DNA of 64,000 nucleotides from Melioribacteraceae bacterium (lineage in GTDB: Bacteria > Bacteroidota > Ignavibacteria > Ignavibacteriales > Melioribacteraceae): positions 806,001-870,000 of the forward strand of contig DAOSDY010000001.1 in NCBI GenBank assembly GCA_035362835.1, written 5' to 3'. The position numbers and the translations under genes were made by a program. The notes below the pieces were generated by a model. The model worked only from the letters and a program-made list of their open reading frames with translations. It searched no databases and had not been told where the DNA came from. Below, piece after piece: positions 34,097-43,803 of the stretch. The stretch's first letter is position 1; every line of letters begins with the position of its first letter.

Positions 34097-37000
34097 ATGC
34101 CGGGAATAATGAAGCCGATTTCATTTTTTAATATTCTTAATCAGATCTTTAATGAGAGTAAAAATCATTCGAGTTTATTCGGTATAGACAAGAATGGCTT
34201 TTTTCAAAGTAAAGCAACTAAAGCATTCAATTTTCTGGGGACTCCCCTTGAGAATCCAGTCGGACCTGCTGCCGGTCCTCATACACAGATGACCCAGAAT
34301 ATTATTGCGGGGTATTTAACAGGAGGCCGTTTTTTCGAATTAAAGACAGTACAAAAAAACGATACCATTGATATTGGCCGCCCCTGTATTGATGTAGAGG
34401 ATGAAGGATATAATGTTGAGTGGTCGCAGGAATTGACATTAGAAGAATCATATGATGAATATTTAAAAGCCTGGATTCTGAATCATTTTATTAAAGATTA
34501 TTTTGAGCTTTCATCCGGCAAGGAACGCGGATTTATTTTCAATATGAGTGTAGGATATGATCTCGCTGGAATCAAAAGCGTCAGGATGAATGATTTTATT
34601 GACCGGATGATGAATGCCGATAAATCTCCATCCTTTTTGAAATATAAAAATATTCTCAAAGAGTTTATCACGAAATATTTGAATAACCGCAGTGACCCGA
34701 TCGATTCTGTTGACCGGATATCGCCTGTAATTTCGGATTCGGTTACACTTTCTACAATGCACGGTTGCCCGCCTGATGAAATTGAATCGATTGTTAAATA
34801 CCTGATAAAAGAAAAGAGATTACATACTTATGTTAAGCTAAACCCGACTCTTCTCGGTTATGATTATGTTAAAAGTACATTAGGGAATCTCGGCTTCAAA
34901 AATGTATTTCCTGAAAAGGGATCATTCGACAACGACCTTCAGTGGAATGACGCCGTTTTAATGCTTCGGCGTTTGAAATCATTCGCAGAAGAGAACGGAA
35001 AGGAATTCGGAATAAAACTTTCAAATACTCTGCCGGTGAGAAACAAAAAGAAGCGGATGCCCGGCGATGAAATGTATTTATCCGGACGGCCGTTATTCCC
35101 GCTTACAATAAACCTTGCTTCAAAAATTGCGGAGGAGTTTGCTGGCGAAATAAACATTTCGTATTCAGGCGGGGCTTCAATCAACAATATTAAAGAGATA
35201 ATTGAGACAGGTATTAAGCCCGTTACATTTGCTACCGAGCTATTGAAACCGGGAGGATATAACCGACTTTTTCAGATTTCCGAATCCTTAACAGAGATTC
35301 CATTTGAGACTCATAAATTAATTGATCTGCCTAAGCTGAAAGCGCTTGCCGGTAAATCGCTTAACGACAAATATTACCGCAATGAAACACGGAATGCAGA
35401 ATCGATTAAAGTACCAGATAAGCTGAATACATTCGATTGTTTCATTGCTCCTTGCCAGGTTGCCTGCCCTATTCATCAGGATGTTCCAGAATATATACGT
35501 TTAGCGGGTGAAGGAAAATATGAAGAAGCCTTACAGGTTATAACTGATAAGAATCCTCTTCCGCATATAACAGGTTATGTCTGCGATCATCAGTGTATGT
35601 ATCACTGCACTCGCATCGATTATGAGGAAACCGTTAAGATACGCGACATTAAAAAGGAAGCCGCATTAAATGGTTATACCGGTTTCATAAAAAATATTTC
35701 AGTTGAAGAAAAATCCGATGTTAAAATTAAAGCAGCCGTGATAGGTGCCGGGCCTTCCGGTTTATCTGCTGCGTATTTTCTGGCAAAGTCGGGTTTGGAT
35801 GTAACAGTCTTCGAGAAAAATATGAACGCCGGCGGAATAGTACAGAATGTCCTTCCGCAATTCCGCCTTCCGCAATCCGCCATCGACAACGACATTAAAT
35901 TCATCGAGAAGTTCGGGGTTAGATTTATTTTCGGTGTTGACCAGTCATTCTCGGTAAACAGGTTAAAGCAGGAGGGTTATAAGTATATTTATATTGCAAT
36001 CGGTGCAGAGAAATCAAACAATCTGAATATTTCTTCAGATAAAGAAATTATAAATGCGATCGATTTTCTATGGGATTTTCACCACAACATCAAAATTAAT
36101 CCAGGTAAAAATGTAGCTGTTATTGGCGGTGGTAATTCCGCAATGGACAGTGCCCGCGCTGCTTTACGATTAGATGGTGTTGAGAATGTCTATCTCATAT
36201 ACAGACGTACAAAAGAGTATATGCCGGCAGACCGCGAGGAATTTGACGCGGCTCTCTCCGACGGAGTAATCTTCAAAGAACTTTTACTGCCATATGATTT
36301 TACAGACGGAAAGTTAATGTGCAATAAAATGAGACTGTCCGAACCCGAACCGGACGGACGCCTAAGCGTTATTCCAATTGACGGTGAATTTGAAGAGCTG
36401 GATATCGACACGGTGATTTCCGCTATTGGCGAAAGCGTTGACACCGGTCTTCTTGAATCCAATAGAATTTTAGTTACAAAGAATAAAGCTGACGTCAATC
36501 CAGCAACAAATGAGACTAATATTGAAAATGTATTTATAGGCGGAGATGCGCTGAACGGCCCCGCAACAATTGTGAGAGCAATAGCCGACGGAAGAAAAGC
36601 CGCCGATGCAATCGTGAAAAAAGAGAATATACTTTATCCTTCGATTGATATTAAAAAATACCCCAGGATAAATAACGACACGCTTAGCCTGCTTAAAGGA
36701 AAAATCGAGTGGAGTAATAACGATCTGGTGCTTGAGGCCTCCCGTTGTTTAAGCTGCAATTCGATCTGTAATAAATGTGTTGATGTATGTCCGAACCGGG
36801 CGAACGTTGTAATTAAAACAAATCACCCGGCCTTCAGGGATGCAAATCAGATTCTTCACATCGATTCACTCTGCAATGAGTGCGGTAATTGTGAAACCTT
36901 CTGCCCGCACGAAGGTGCTCCGTACAAAGATAAGTTCACTCTGTTTGCGTCCGGAGACGATTTCAATGAGAGCCGGAATGATGGGTTTTATATCATTAAG

Positions 37001-37141
37001 GCTGGTAATGAATATAGGGCTGTTATGCGGGCAGAAGGGCGTATATTTGAAATTAATGATATACACCGGGATAACGAGATTCCACAAAGATATTTGATGT
37101 TGATGAAAAGTGTAATAGAGGATTATCCGTTCTTAGTGTAA
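34097..37141 (+). CDS. ygfK: YgfK-type multidomain iron-sulfur flavoprotein oxidoreductase
   Basis: 1014 residues. Residues ~1-440 are a dihydroorotate-dehydrogenase-like TIM barrel ('LGTPLENPVGPAAGPHTQM', 'NPTLLGYDYVKSTLG'). Residues ~450-540 hold a GltD-like 4Fe-4S domain ('CQVACPIHQDVPEYI'). Residues ~550-850 have FAD ('AVIGAGPSGLSAAYFLAKSG') and NAD(P)H ('AVIGGGNSAMDSARAA') sites. The C-terminus carries two ferredoxin-like cluster motifs ('CNSICNKCVDVCP', 'CNECGNCETFCP'). Once called selenate reductase, it is proposed to reduce urate-type purines in the anaerobic pathway. It is the only plus-strand gene in the cluster: divergent from ygeY and 3 bp tail-to-tail with the [2Fe-2S] subunit gene. 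GGAG precedes the ATG. Confidence 0.9.
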   Translation: MPGIMKPISFFNILNQIFNESKNHSSLFGIDKNGFFQSKATKAFNFLGTPLENPVGPAAGPHTQMTQNIIAGYLTGGRFFELKTVQKNDTIDIGRPCIDVEDEGYNVEWSQELTLEESYDEYLKAWILNHFIKDYFELSSGKERGFIFNMSVGYDLAGIKSVRMNDFIDRMMNADKSPSFLKYKNILKEFITKYLNNRSDPIDSVDRISPVISDSVTLSTMHGCPPDEIESIVKYLIKEKRLHTYVKLNPTLLGYDYVKSTLGNLGFKNVFPEKGSFDNDLQWNDAVLMLRRLKSFAEENGKEFGIKLSNTLPVRNKKKRMPGDEMYLSGRPLFPLTINLASKIAEEFAGEINISYSGGASINNIKEIIETGIKPVTFATELLKPGGYNRLFQISESLTEIPFETHKLIDLPKLKALAGKSLNDKYYRNETRNAESIKVPDKLNTFDCFIAPCQVACPIHQDVPEYIRLAGEGKYEEALQVITDKNPLPHITGYVCDHQCMYHCTRIDYEETVKIRDIKKEAALNGYTGFIKNISVEEKSDVKIKAAVIGAGPSGLSAAYFLAKSGLDVTVFEKNMNAGGIVQNVLPQFRLPQSAIDNDIKFIEKFGVRFIFGVDQSFSVNRLKQEGYKYIYIAIGAEKSNNLNISSDKEIINAIDFLWDFHHNIKINPGKNVAVIGGGNSAMDSARAALRLDGVENVYLIYRRTKEYMPADREEFDAALSDGVIFKELLLPYDFTDGKLMCNKMRLSEPEPDGRLSVIPIDGEFEELDIDTVISAIGESVDTGLLESNRILVTKNKADVNPATNETNIENVFIGGDALNGPATIVRAIADGRKAADAIVKKENILYPSIDIKKYPRINNDTLSLLKGKIEWSNNDLVLEASRCLSCNSICNKCVDVCPNRANVVIKTNHPAFRDANQILHIDSLCNECGNCETFCPHEGAPYKDKFTLFASGDDFNESRNDGFYIIKAGNEYRAVMRAEGRIFEINDIHRDNEIPQRYLMLMKSVIEDYPFLV

Positions 37142-37144
37142 TGA

Positions 37145-37603
37145 TTACCATTCTTTAACAGATTTTTCAACGGCTTCTATGATCTGCTTATAACCGGTGC
37201 ATCGGCAAAGATTCCCGGAAATCGCCTCTTTAATTTCCTCTTCGGTCGGTTCGGGATTTTCCAGCAGCAATGCGTATGCGGACATAATCATTCCCGGTGT
37301 ACAGAATCCGCACTGAACAGCGCCGTATTTCATAAAATTCTCCTGCAGCGGGTGAAGCTTTCCATCCTTTTCAATTCCCTCTATCGTTATAATCTCGGCA
37401 CCGTCACACTGACCGGCAAGTACCAGACACGAATTAACGGCTTTACCATTCATTATGACCGTACAGGCACCGCACTCACCGATCGAGCATCCCTCTTTAG
37501 TCCCTGTCATAATAAATTTATCGCGCAACAAATCAATCAGACGAATGTTCGGTTCAACATCCGCGGTAATATGATTACTATTTAATATGAATTCTATTTT
37601 CAT
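37145..37603 (-). CDS. Molybdenum hydroxylase [2Fe-2S] subunit
   Basis: 152 residues, the small-subunit layout of xanthine dehydrogenases: plant-ferredoxin domain with 'CSIGECGACTVIMNG' and second cluster domain with 'CGFCTPGMIMSAYALL' and 'CRCTGYKQI', eight cluster cysteines in all. It carries electrons from the molybdenum site to FAD. It is the last gene of the ssnA-Mo-FAD-FeS series, 80 bases after the FAD subunit, and ends 3 bp from the convergent ygfK stop. Confidence 0.92.
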   Translation of the reverse strand: MKIEFILNSNHITADVEPNIRLIDLLRDKFIMTGTKEGCSIGECGACTVIMNGKAVNSCLVLAGQCDGAEIITIEGIEKDGKLHPLQENFMKYGAVQCGFCTPGMIMSAYALLLENPEPTEEEIKEAISGNLCRCTGYKQIIEAVEKSVKEW

Positions 37604-37683
37604 AAATACTCTTTATAAAATACTTACGGCCTTGAGGCGGCGATTAGCGCAGAATTACCTGGCTGAATCCGTTATATCTGATT

Positions 37684-38550
37684 TTATCTGCGTTCTAATT
37701 TTCTTAATAAATGATAACAGACCTGCTGTACAACAGGAATTTTATATTCACTGGACCACCGCACACCGGCAATTTGAAGAATTTTTTCACCCAGTTTAAT
37801 TGCTATCTCTTTCGCCGAATCATCTGTCATCATTTTCCCTTTAGCAAACTCTTCGACGTCGTAAATTCTTGTCCCAAAAGGAGTAACTGCGCCGCTTGCA
37901 ATCTTAATGTCGTTAATCGTGCCGTCTTTCAAATAAAGAAGAACCGCTAATGAGATTCTGCTTATAGAAACCGCTCTTCTTCTTCCAAGCTTATAAAAAT
38001 CACCGTAATAATTTAATTTCGGAATCGGAATTAATATATGTGTAACAATTTCATCGGGTTTTAATCTTGTTCCATAGGGTCTTACAAGTAAATCCTGCAG
38101 TTTTATAATTTTTTCTGCTGTAAAAGATTTAATCTTAATCTCCGCGTCATAAACCAAAAGCGGTGCAACACTGTCCGCACATGGTGCGTTGTTTATAAAA
38201 TTACCACCAAGTGTAGCGCGATTTCTTATCTGTGTGCTTCCGATCGTTTTCGAAGCCTTAACAAGTAAAGGTATCTTTTCATTTAACAAATCATTGGAAA
38301 TAATCTCCGTAAAAGTGGCGGCCGACCCTATCGAAATAAAATTATCTTTTACATAGATTTCTTTCAATTCAGCAATTCTGTTTATATCGATCAATTGTTC
38401 AATTTCAGTAAACCGGGGAGATTCTATATGAAAGCCGGGGACGATATCAGTGCCGCCTGCAATAATTTTTGATGAACCGTTATTATTCTGAAGAAGTCTG
38501 CATACTTCGTCTAAAGATTCGGGAAGCACTATTTCTTTAAAGGGTATCAT
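37684..38550 (-). CDS. Molybdenum hydroxylase FAD-binding subunit (YgfM-like)
   Basis: 288 residues of the CoxM/XdhB/YgfM type. FAD motifs 'KIIAGGTDIVPGF' and 'ATLGGNFINNAPCADSVAPLLVYDAEI' are present, followed by the C-terminal CO-dehydrogenase-flavoprotein domain. It passes electrons to NAD+ or another acceptor. Its ATG overlaps the molybdenum subunit stop by four bases, so the two are translationally coupled. Confidence 0.9.
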   Translation of the reverse strand: MIPFKEIVLPESLDEVCRLLQNNNGSSKIIAGGTDIVPGFHIESPRFTEIEQLIDINRIAELKEIYVKDNFISIGSAATFTEIISNDLLNEKIPLLVKASKTIGSTQIRNRATLGGNFINNAPCADSVAPLLVYDAEIKIKSFTAEKIIKLQDLLVRPYGTRLKPDEIVTHILIPIPKLNYYGDFYKLGRRRAVSISRISLAVLLYLKDGTINDIKIASGAVTPFGTRIYDVEEFAKGKMMTDDSAKEIAIKLGEKILQIAGVRWSSEYKIPVVQQVCYHLLRKLERR

Positions 38551-40985
38551 GATGTACTTCCACGTTTTAGACTTTCGGGATACAATTTTTTTCTGAGCAA
38601 TATTTCTTCGATGTTGAGGGGCAGATTGAAAAACCGCTGACCGGTTGCATTCGCAATCGCGTTAGAAATTGCTGCTGCTGTCAACTCAAGTGTCGGTTCT
38701 CCCAGAGATTTCCCTCCCCACGCGCCGTATTTGTCTTTACCTTCAATGAAATAAGGGTGAATGGCATCAATATCTTTACTTGTAGGAATTAAAAACTGGT
38801 CGAAATTATTTTCCCTTATTCTTCCATTATGAGTAGAAATTTTTTCCCATAATCCATAACCGGCTCCTTGAGTAACTCCGCCGTAAACCTGACCTTCAGC
38901 TCCCAGGATATTTATTACTTTCCCGGGATCGTGTACAGCCCAGATATTATTGATATAAACTTCGCCGGTTCCTGCATTCACAGTAACCTCAGCAACCTGG
39001 CATCCGTATACATAAGTGAAGTATGCTGTTCCCTGTCCCGTATCTTCCTCCCAGTGAACATCAGGTCCTGCATACCATCCGATTGTGGAGAGGTTAACAC
39101 CTTTAGAATAGGCGGTTTTAATTAATTCACTAAAAGAAATTTTCCTGGTCTTTCTACCTTTATGAAAAATCCGGTCATTGATAAATCTAATATCACTTGT
39201 ACTTTTCAGTTTCCATTCTGATGCTATTAATTTAACGAGTCGATTTTTCAATTCTTCGCAGCCGTTTTTAGTAGCTCCGCCGCCCATCAATGTCGCTCGT
39301 GAGGCTACGGTAGGACCGCTATCGGGAATCCTTGAAGTGTTCTGTTCCAGATAAATGATTTTATCGGTTGATATTCCGAAAACCTCCGCGGCAATTATAG
39401 AGAAAGTAGTTTTTAAACCCTGACCGTTTTCAGCTAATCCGGTAAGAAGATATACTGTACCGTCGGGCTGAATAGAAACATATGCCGCGGCCGCATCAAT
39501 CCCTTCGGCACCGAGGGAACATCCGCGGTAACTGAGTGCAAGTCCAATTCCTTTACGCCATAATTTATCGGGATCAATAAATTTCTCTTTTCCCAATATC
39601 AGGGAATCATTCCGGGATTCAGCCGAGTTCACATTTCCAGCTTTAGATTTCCCATTCTCAGACCATTTAGAATTAAAAGAGGAAACATCCACCGCTTTCT
39701 TAAGAACTTTATTGAGAGTTACTTCGTGCCCGGTTAACTTCTGGCCGCTGGCCGTAACGGATCCCTGTTTGAATCCGTTTATCCTGCGGATCTCAAACGG
39801 AGTTTTCCCGATTCGAAGAGCAATTTCATCCATCAACGATTCTATGGCAAAGATCGGCTGCGGAGAGCCGAATCCGCGCATAGCGCCTGTATAGGGATTA
39901 TTTGTGTACACAACCCGTACATCGGTATGAACATTTGGAACCTGATAAGGACCTGTCGCCTGAACAACAGAACGCCATGTTACAAAAGGGCTCATAGATG
40001 CATACGCACCGCCGTCTGCGAGCAGATCTATTTTCATCGCCCTAATTTTGCCGTCTTTTTTGTAACCGATTTTATATTTCATGATGTAAGGATGGCGTTT
40101 ATAAGATTCAACAATCGATTCTTCACGGTCATATTTAATTTTAACAGGCCGGTTTAACTTGAGTGCGGCAATTGCGGCCCGGGCAGAGATTATATTCATA
40201 GTATCGTCTTTGCCGCCGAAAGATCCTCCGAGTTCCGCCTGAATTATTTCAACTTCATTCAGTCCGCACCCGAGGACCGACGCAACTACTTTCCTTGTTG
40301 TAAAGGGATTCTGAATACTGCCGATTATTTTTATTTTCAAATTACCTTCACCGGGAATTGCAGTTACACATTCCGGTTCGATGTAGGCATGTTCTATCAA
40401 TTGAGTAGTATATGTCTGCTCTATTATCTCATCGCTCTGCTTAAATCCCTTTTCAACATTCCCTTTACGCAAAGGATAATGCGTAATAAGATTCGATTTT
40501 ATTTCCGGGTGGATAAGAATAGAATTTTCTTCAAGCGCTTTTGCCGGATCGTCCAGAACCGGAAGATCCTCAAGTTCAATTTTAACCTGTTTGGCCAATT
40601 CTCTCAAATGCTTTTCATCACGGCCGACAAGCATTGCGACAACATCGCCGGGTGTTACAATTTTATCCTTACAGAAAACCGGCTGATCGGGTTTAATCGG
40701 TCCGACATTTTTACTGCCCGGCACATCCTCCCATTTAATAATTGCATCGATGGAATTGTCTGTTTCTATTTCCGAAAAATCAATTCTCTTAATAATGGCA
40801 TGAGAAGAACCGGTACGGACCATCACTCCGAATAATTCGTTTCCGAAACGGTAATCATCCGCATATTTTGCCCGGCCCGTAACCTTTGCGAAGGCGTCTC
40901 CCCTTACAACTGGTCTGCCGACAATATTGAATTTTCTTTTATTCAATCGGACTTTATTTATATAACGAAAATAATTTTTTACCAT
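38547..40985 (-). CDS. Molybdenum hydroxylase catalytic subunit, XdhD-like
   Basis: 812 residues from the ATG at 40985, which is 32 bases inside ssnA; an ATG at 41030 is also in frame, and neither has a clear ribosome site. It has the aldehyde oxidase/xanthine dehydrogenase hammerhead domain ('VTGRAKYADDY') and molybdopterin domains with 'GGSFGGKDDTMN', 'TGAMRGFGSPQP' (R370, counterpart of the bovine xanthine oxidase Arg880) and 'KSLGEPTLELTAAAI' (catalytic Glu). The position matching bovine Glu802 is Trp337 ('VTWRSVVQATGPYQ'), unlike true xanthine dehydrogenases, so a different purine or N-heterocycle is likely. Layout and neighbours match E. coli xdhD/ygfM. Confidence 0.88.
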   Translation of the reverse strand: MVKNYFRYINKVRLNKRKFNIVGRPVVRGDAFAKVTGRAKYADDYRFGNELFGVMVRTGSSHAIIKRIDFSEIETDNSIDAIIKWEDVPGSKNVGPIKPDQPVFCKDKIVTPGDVVAMLVGRDEKHLRELAKQVKIELEDLPVLDDPAKALEENSILIHPEIKSNLITHYPLRKGNVEKGFKQSDEIIEQTYTTQLIEHAYIEPECVTAIPGEGNLKIKIIGSIQNPFTTRKVVASVLGCGLNEVEIIQAELGGSFGGKDDTMNIISARAAIAALKLNRPVKIKYDREESIVESYKRHPYIMKYKIGYKKDGKIRAMKIDLLADGGAYASMSPFVTWRSVVQATGPYQVPNVHTDVRVVYTNNPYTGAMRGFGSPQPIFAIESLMDEIALRIGKTPFEIRRINGFKQGSVTASGQKLTGHEVTLNKVLKKAVDVSSFNSKWSENGKSKAGNVNSAESRNDSLILGKEKFIDPDKLWRKGIGLALSYRGCSLGAEGIDAAAAYVSIQPDGTVYLLTGLAENGQGLKTTFSIIAAEVFGISTDKIIYLEQNTSRIPDSGPTVASRATLMGGGATKNGCEELKNRLVKLIASEWKLKSTSDIRFINDRIFHKGRKTRKISFSELIKTAYSKGVNLSTIGWYAGPDVHWEEDTGQGTAYFTYVYGCQVAEVTVNAGTGEVYINNIWAVHDPGKVINILGAEGQVYGGVTQGAGYGLWEKISTHNGRIRENNFDQFLIPTSKDIDAIHPYFIEGKDKYGAWGGKSLGEPTLELTAAAISNAIANATGQRFFNLPLNIEEILLRKKLYPESLKRGSTS

Positions 40986-42291
40986 GTTTAAATATTTCTT
41001 TGAAAGATTCGGATTCGTCAATATTAACAAGGTGATAATCTTTCATTAAAAAGTTTCCTTCCTGGATAACAGTTCTGATATTGCTCTCGAGCGCACCGTA
41101 AATGAAATGACCCCAGTAATTTTCTTCCGAAATCGGAGTCGGCGGGATATAATCCCACACAATAAAGTCGGCTCTGTCTCCTTCGGCAATTATAGAGAAA
41201 TCCTCGAAATATTTTTTAACAAAACCGATCTGATCAAAATATGATTTGATAAAAAGCCTGAATGAATCGCCCGCTGGTGTGTTCTGATATCGCATCAGAA
41301 GAAAATACTGTTTCATCGATTTAGCAATATTGGCATGCATTCCGTCAGTTCCAATAAGGACAGGGATGAGGGTGGGAATCCTTGAGTACTCGGGCAGACC
41401 GACAGCATTATTCATGTTCGAATCGGGATTATAGACAAGAGCGCTTCCGTATTCTGCTATCTGATAATATTCTTTCTGATTCAAATGGACGCCGTGGCCA
41501 AGAATGCTTTTACTGTTCAACAAATTATATCTCACAAGCCGGTTTACAGGAAGGCGGCTGGTATAACGACGGCTTAAAATTCTATCGCTTTTATCCTCAC
41601 AAAGATGAATGTGGATGCCGGTTTCATATTCCTTAACAAGTTCAGCCGCTTCTGATAAAGTGTCGTCCGATAATGTGAATGATGCATGCAGTCCGAGGAG
41701 CGATTTTAAATTAGCGCTCGAATATTTCTTCAGAAAATTTATATTCTCATCGAGTCCCGATTTTGCGGAAAGTGCTCCGTTTCGGTCAGTGGTTTCAAAA
41801 CAGAGAGCTCCGCGGATATTATTTTCGATCAGGATTTCTGCGATCTTTCCCAGGCTTCCGTCAGTTGAACTTGGAGATGAATGATGATCGAAAATGTATG
41901 TAACCCCGTTTTTTATCGATTCTATTACAGACATTCTGGCCGAAGCTTCAACCATATCGAGAGTAAGCTTTTTATCGAGATCCCACCAGAGATTCTTAAG
42001 AACATTCTGAAAATTGTTCAGCGGTTTGACGATAGGAAGCCCCTTTGCAAGACGCGAATAAAAATGATCGTGAAAGTTTATCAGCGGAATGGTGATTAGT
42101 CTTCCGCCGGCATTATAAACCGAGTTTCCGAGCTTGGATTTACTATCTAAAAAATTATTATGATTCCTCTTAAATATTCCGGTTATTCTTCCGTGTTCAA
42201 TTTCCAGATCGCCAAAGAGAGGAATAATTTTGTCATTCTTTATCGAAGCAATCCATGCGTTAATAATTTTAAATGATTTTTTCCCGGCCAT
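40954..42291 (-). CDS. ssnA: SsnA-type aminohydrolase/amidohydrolase
   Basis: 445 residues, amidohydrolase-superfamily TIM barrel: 'INFHDHFYSRLAKG' (H-x-H), 'GLHASFTLSD', 'GIHIHLCEDKSD', 'ILGHGVHL' and 'GTDGMHANIAKS' (metal/catalytic Asp). Start/end strands and spacing match SsnA, the chlorohydrolase/guanine-deaminase relative of the E. coli purine locus. It deaminates or opens a purine-derived ring in the cytoplasm; the exact substrate is not certain. It lies 2 bases after the hydantoinase stop and overlaps the Mo-subunit start. Confidence 0.88.
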   Translation of the reverse strand: MAGKKSFKIINAWIASIKNDKIIPLFGDLEIEHGRITGIFKRNHNNFLDSKSKLGNSVYNAGGRLITIPLINFHDHFYSRLAKGLPIVKPLNNFQNVLKNLWWDLDKKLTLDMVEASARMSVIESIKNGVTYIFDHHSSPSSTDGSLGKIAEILIENNIRGALCFETTDRNGALSAKSGLDENINFLKKYSSANLKSLLGLHASFTLSDDTLSEAAELVKEYETGIHIHLCEDKSDRILSRRYTSRLPVNRLVRYNLLNSKSILGHGVHLNQKEYYQIAEYGSALVYNPDSNMNNAVGLPEYSRIPTLIPVLIGTDGMHANIAKSMKQYFLLMRYQNTPAGDSFRLFIKSYFDQIGFVKKYFEDFSIIAEGDRADFIVWDYIPPTPISEENYWGHFIYGALESNIRTVIQEGNFLMKDYHLVNIDESESFKEIFKHGKKLFSLYK

Positions 42292-42293
42292 GG

Positions 42294-43730
42294 CTAACTC
42301 ACTGAGATAAATTTACCGTAACCGAAAAGATCCGATACTGGATTATTCAAATCATAGATTTTTCTGCCGCGCAGATACGTCCGGATAACTTTAGCATTCA
42401 GAATTAATGCTTCGAACGGTGTGTACTTCCCTTTACTATTCATGTTTGCCGCTTCGATCTTGCCGGACTGCCAGAGATCGATAAGACAGATATCGGCATC
42501 GAACCCGGGTTTAAGATTTCCTTTATTTTCAAGATTGAAATGAGAAGCGGCGTTTTCAGAAAGGAGCTGAACTGTTTTTTCGAGAGTCAGTCTTCCTTTC
42601 ATAAACCCCTCGCTTAAAAGAAACGGAACGCGGTGTTCAACACCGGGAATTCCTCCATAGACTTCCCAGAAGTCTGATGAGGATTTTTCATCGACAGGAT
42701 TGCAGCCGGCATGGTCGGTAGTAACAAATTGAATTGAACCGTCATTCAATCCCTCCCATAAGGCATCGAGATCTTTTTCGCATTTGACGGGAGGAGCGGT
42801 TTTGAGAAAATTTCTGATCGAATCGTTTTCAAAATCCTTCTGAGTAAAATGGAGATAGTGGGGACAGGTTTCCGCTGTAAAATGAAGTTTAGTTGACCGG
42901 GCTTTTTTTATCTGATCGAGACCGAGTTTAGAACTCAGGTGAACAACATGGATTCTGCAATTTACTTTCTGTGCGACTGATATGAGCTTATCAATTGCTA
43001 CAGCTTCAGCTCTTGGATCCCTGCTGTCGCAATACGCTTTCCAATCGATACGGTTGGCATTTTTGTATTTTTGTTCGCGAATCGTTACCAGTTCTTTATC
43101 TTCAGCATGGACAGCCATCGGTCTGCCGGTTTTCTCAATTACGCGTCCTGCAAATTCCATCTGCCGCGGTGTAAGATCAGTAAACGACTCCATCCCGGAA
43201 ATAAAATATACTTTAAATCCGGCAACGCCACACTTTGTAAGCTGCAGAATATTCTCCTCAACATCCGCTTCCTTAAAATTCTTACCCGAGACACCGCCCC
43301 AGAAAGCATAATCGATCATACTCCGGCCTTCAAGAGCATTAAGTTTCATACGGAAATTTTCTGCGGTTGTTACCGGCGGAACAGATGTGCACGGCATATC
43401 AATTACGGTTGTAACTCCGCCAGATGCTGCTGCTTTAGAACCGTGTTCAAAATCCTCACGGAACTCGAATCCGGGGGTATCGAAGTGTACATGCGGATCA
43501 ATACCGCCGGGAATGGCAAGAAAACATTCCGGAGATTCTCCGTCATCACAATAAGTCTTAAGTATATTATCCCGATTCGTTCTGTCCTTCAGATCATCCC
43601 AGTCGAACAACTGTTCTGCTCTCTGCTTAATTTCAATAATTTTTGAATCGAAGGTAAGGTCACAAAGCCGGAGTTTGTTGCCTGCGGCCGGCAGAAGGAG
43701 ATTTTTTAGTATGTTCGGTTTTTCATCCAT
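42294..43730 (-). CDS. hyuA: Dihydropyrimidinase/hydantoinase-type amidohydrolase
   Basis: 478 residues. Cyclic amidohydrolase motifs: 'GGIDPHVHFDTPGFEF' (H-x-H), carboxylated-Lys candidate in 'GVAGFKVYF', metal His in 'AVHAEDKELV' and 'IHVVHLSSKLG', and 'VTTDHAGCNP'. It is a ring-opening enzyme for hydantoin- or dihydropyrimidine-like rings, and HyuA holds the same place in the E. coli purine locus. Here it probably opens an imidazolone or hydantoin intermediate to a ureido acid. It lies directly upstream of ssnA (2 bp) and 73 bp downstream of a PLP enzyme. Confidence 0.9.
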   Translation of the reverse strand: MDEKPNILKNLLLPAAGNKLRLCDLTFDSKIIEIKQRAEQLFDWDDLKDRTNRDNILKTYCDDGESPECFLAIPGGIDPHVHFDTPGFEFREDFEHGSKAAASGGVTTVIDMPCTSVPPVTTAENFRMKLNALEGRSMIDYAFWGGVSGKNFKEADVEENILQLTKCGVAGFKVYFISGMESFTDLTPRQMEFAGRVIEKTGRPMAVHAEDKELVTIREQKYKNANRIDWKAYCDSRDPRAEAVAIDKLISVAQKVNCRIHVVHLSSKLGLDQIKKARSTKLHFTAETCPHYLHFTQKDFENDSIRNFLKTAPPVKCEKDLDALWEGLNDGSIQFVTTDHAGCNPVDEKSSSDFWEVYGGIPGVEHRVPFLLSEGFMKGRLTLEKTVQLLSENAASHFNLENKGNLKPGFDADICLIDLWQSGKIEAANMNSKGKYTPFEALILNAKVIRTYLRGRKIYDLNNPVSDLFGYGKFISVS

Positions 43731-43803
43731 AATTAAGAATGAAATAGAAAAAATTTTTTATGAAGAAAAACTGCGATTTGTTATTCCTCATAAAAGCAGA
43801 TTT

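Noticed and set aside
34097..37141. Selenocysteine (UGA) reading in ygfK or the hydroxylases, because of the selenium name given to these families
   Set aside because: The frames are full length without in-frame stops and no SECIS-like hairpin after a UGA was needed.
40389..40835. 148-codon plus-strand frame inside the XdhD-like gene
   Set aside because: Antisense shadow of a strongly supported enzyme gene.
43071..43646. 191-codon plus-strand frame inside the hydantoinase gene
   Set aside because: Fully antisense to hyuA, composition is that of a shadow frame, no recognised domain.
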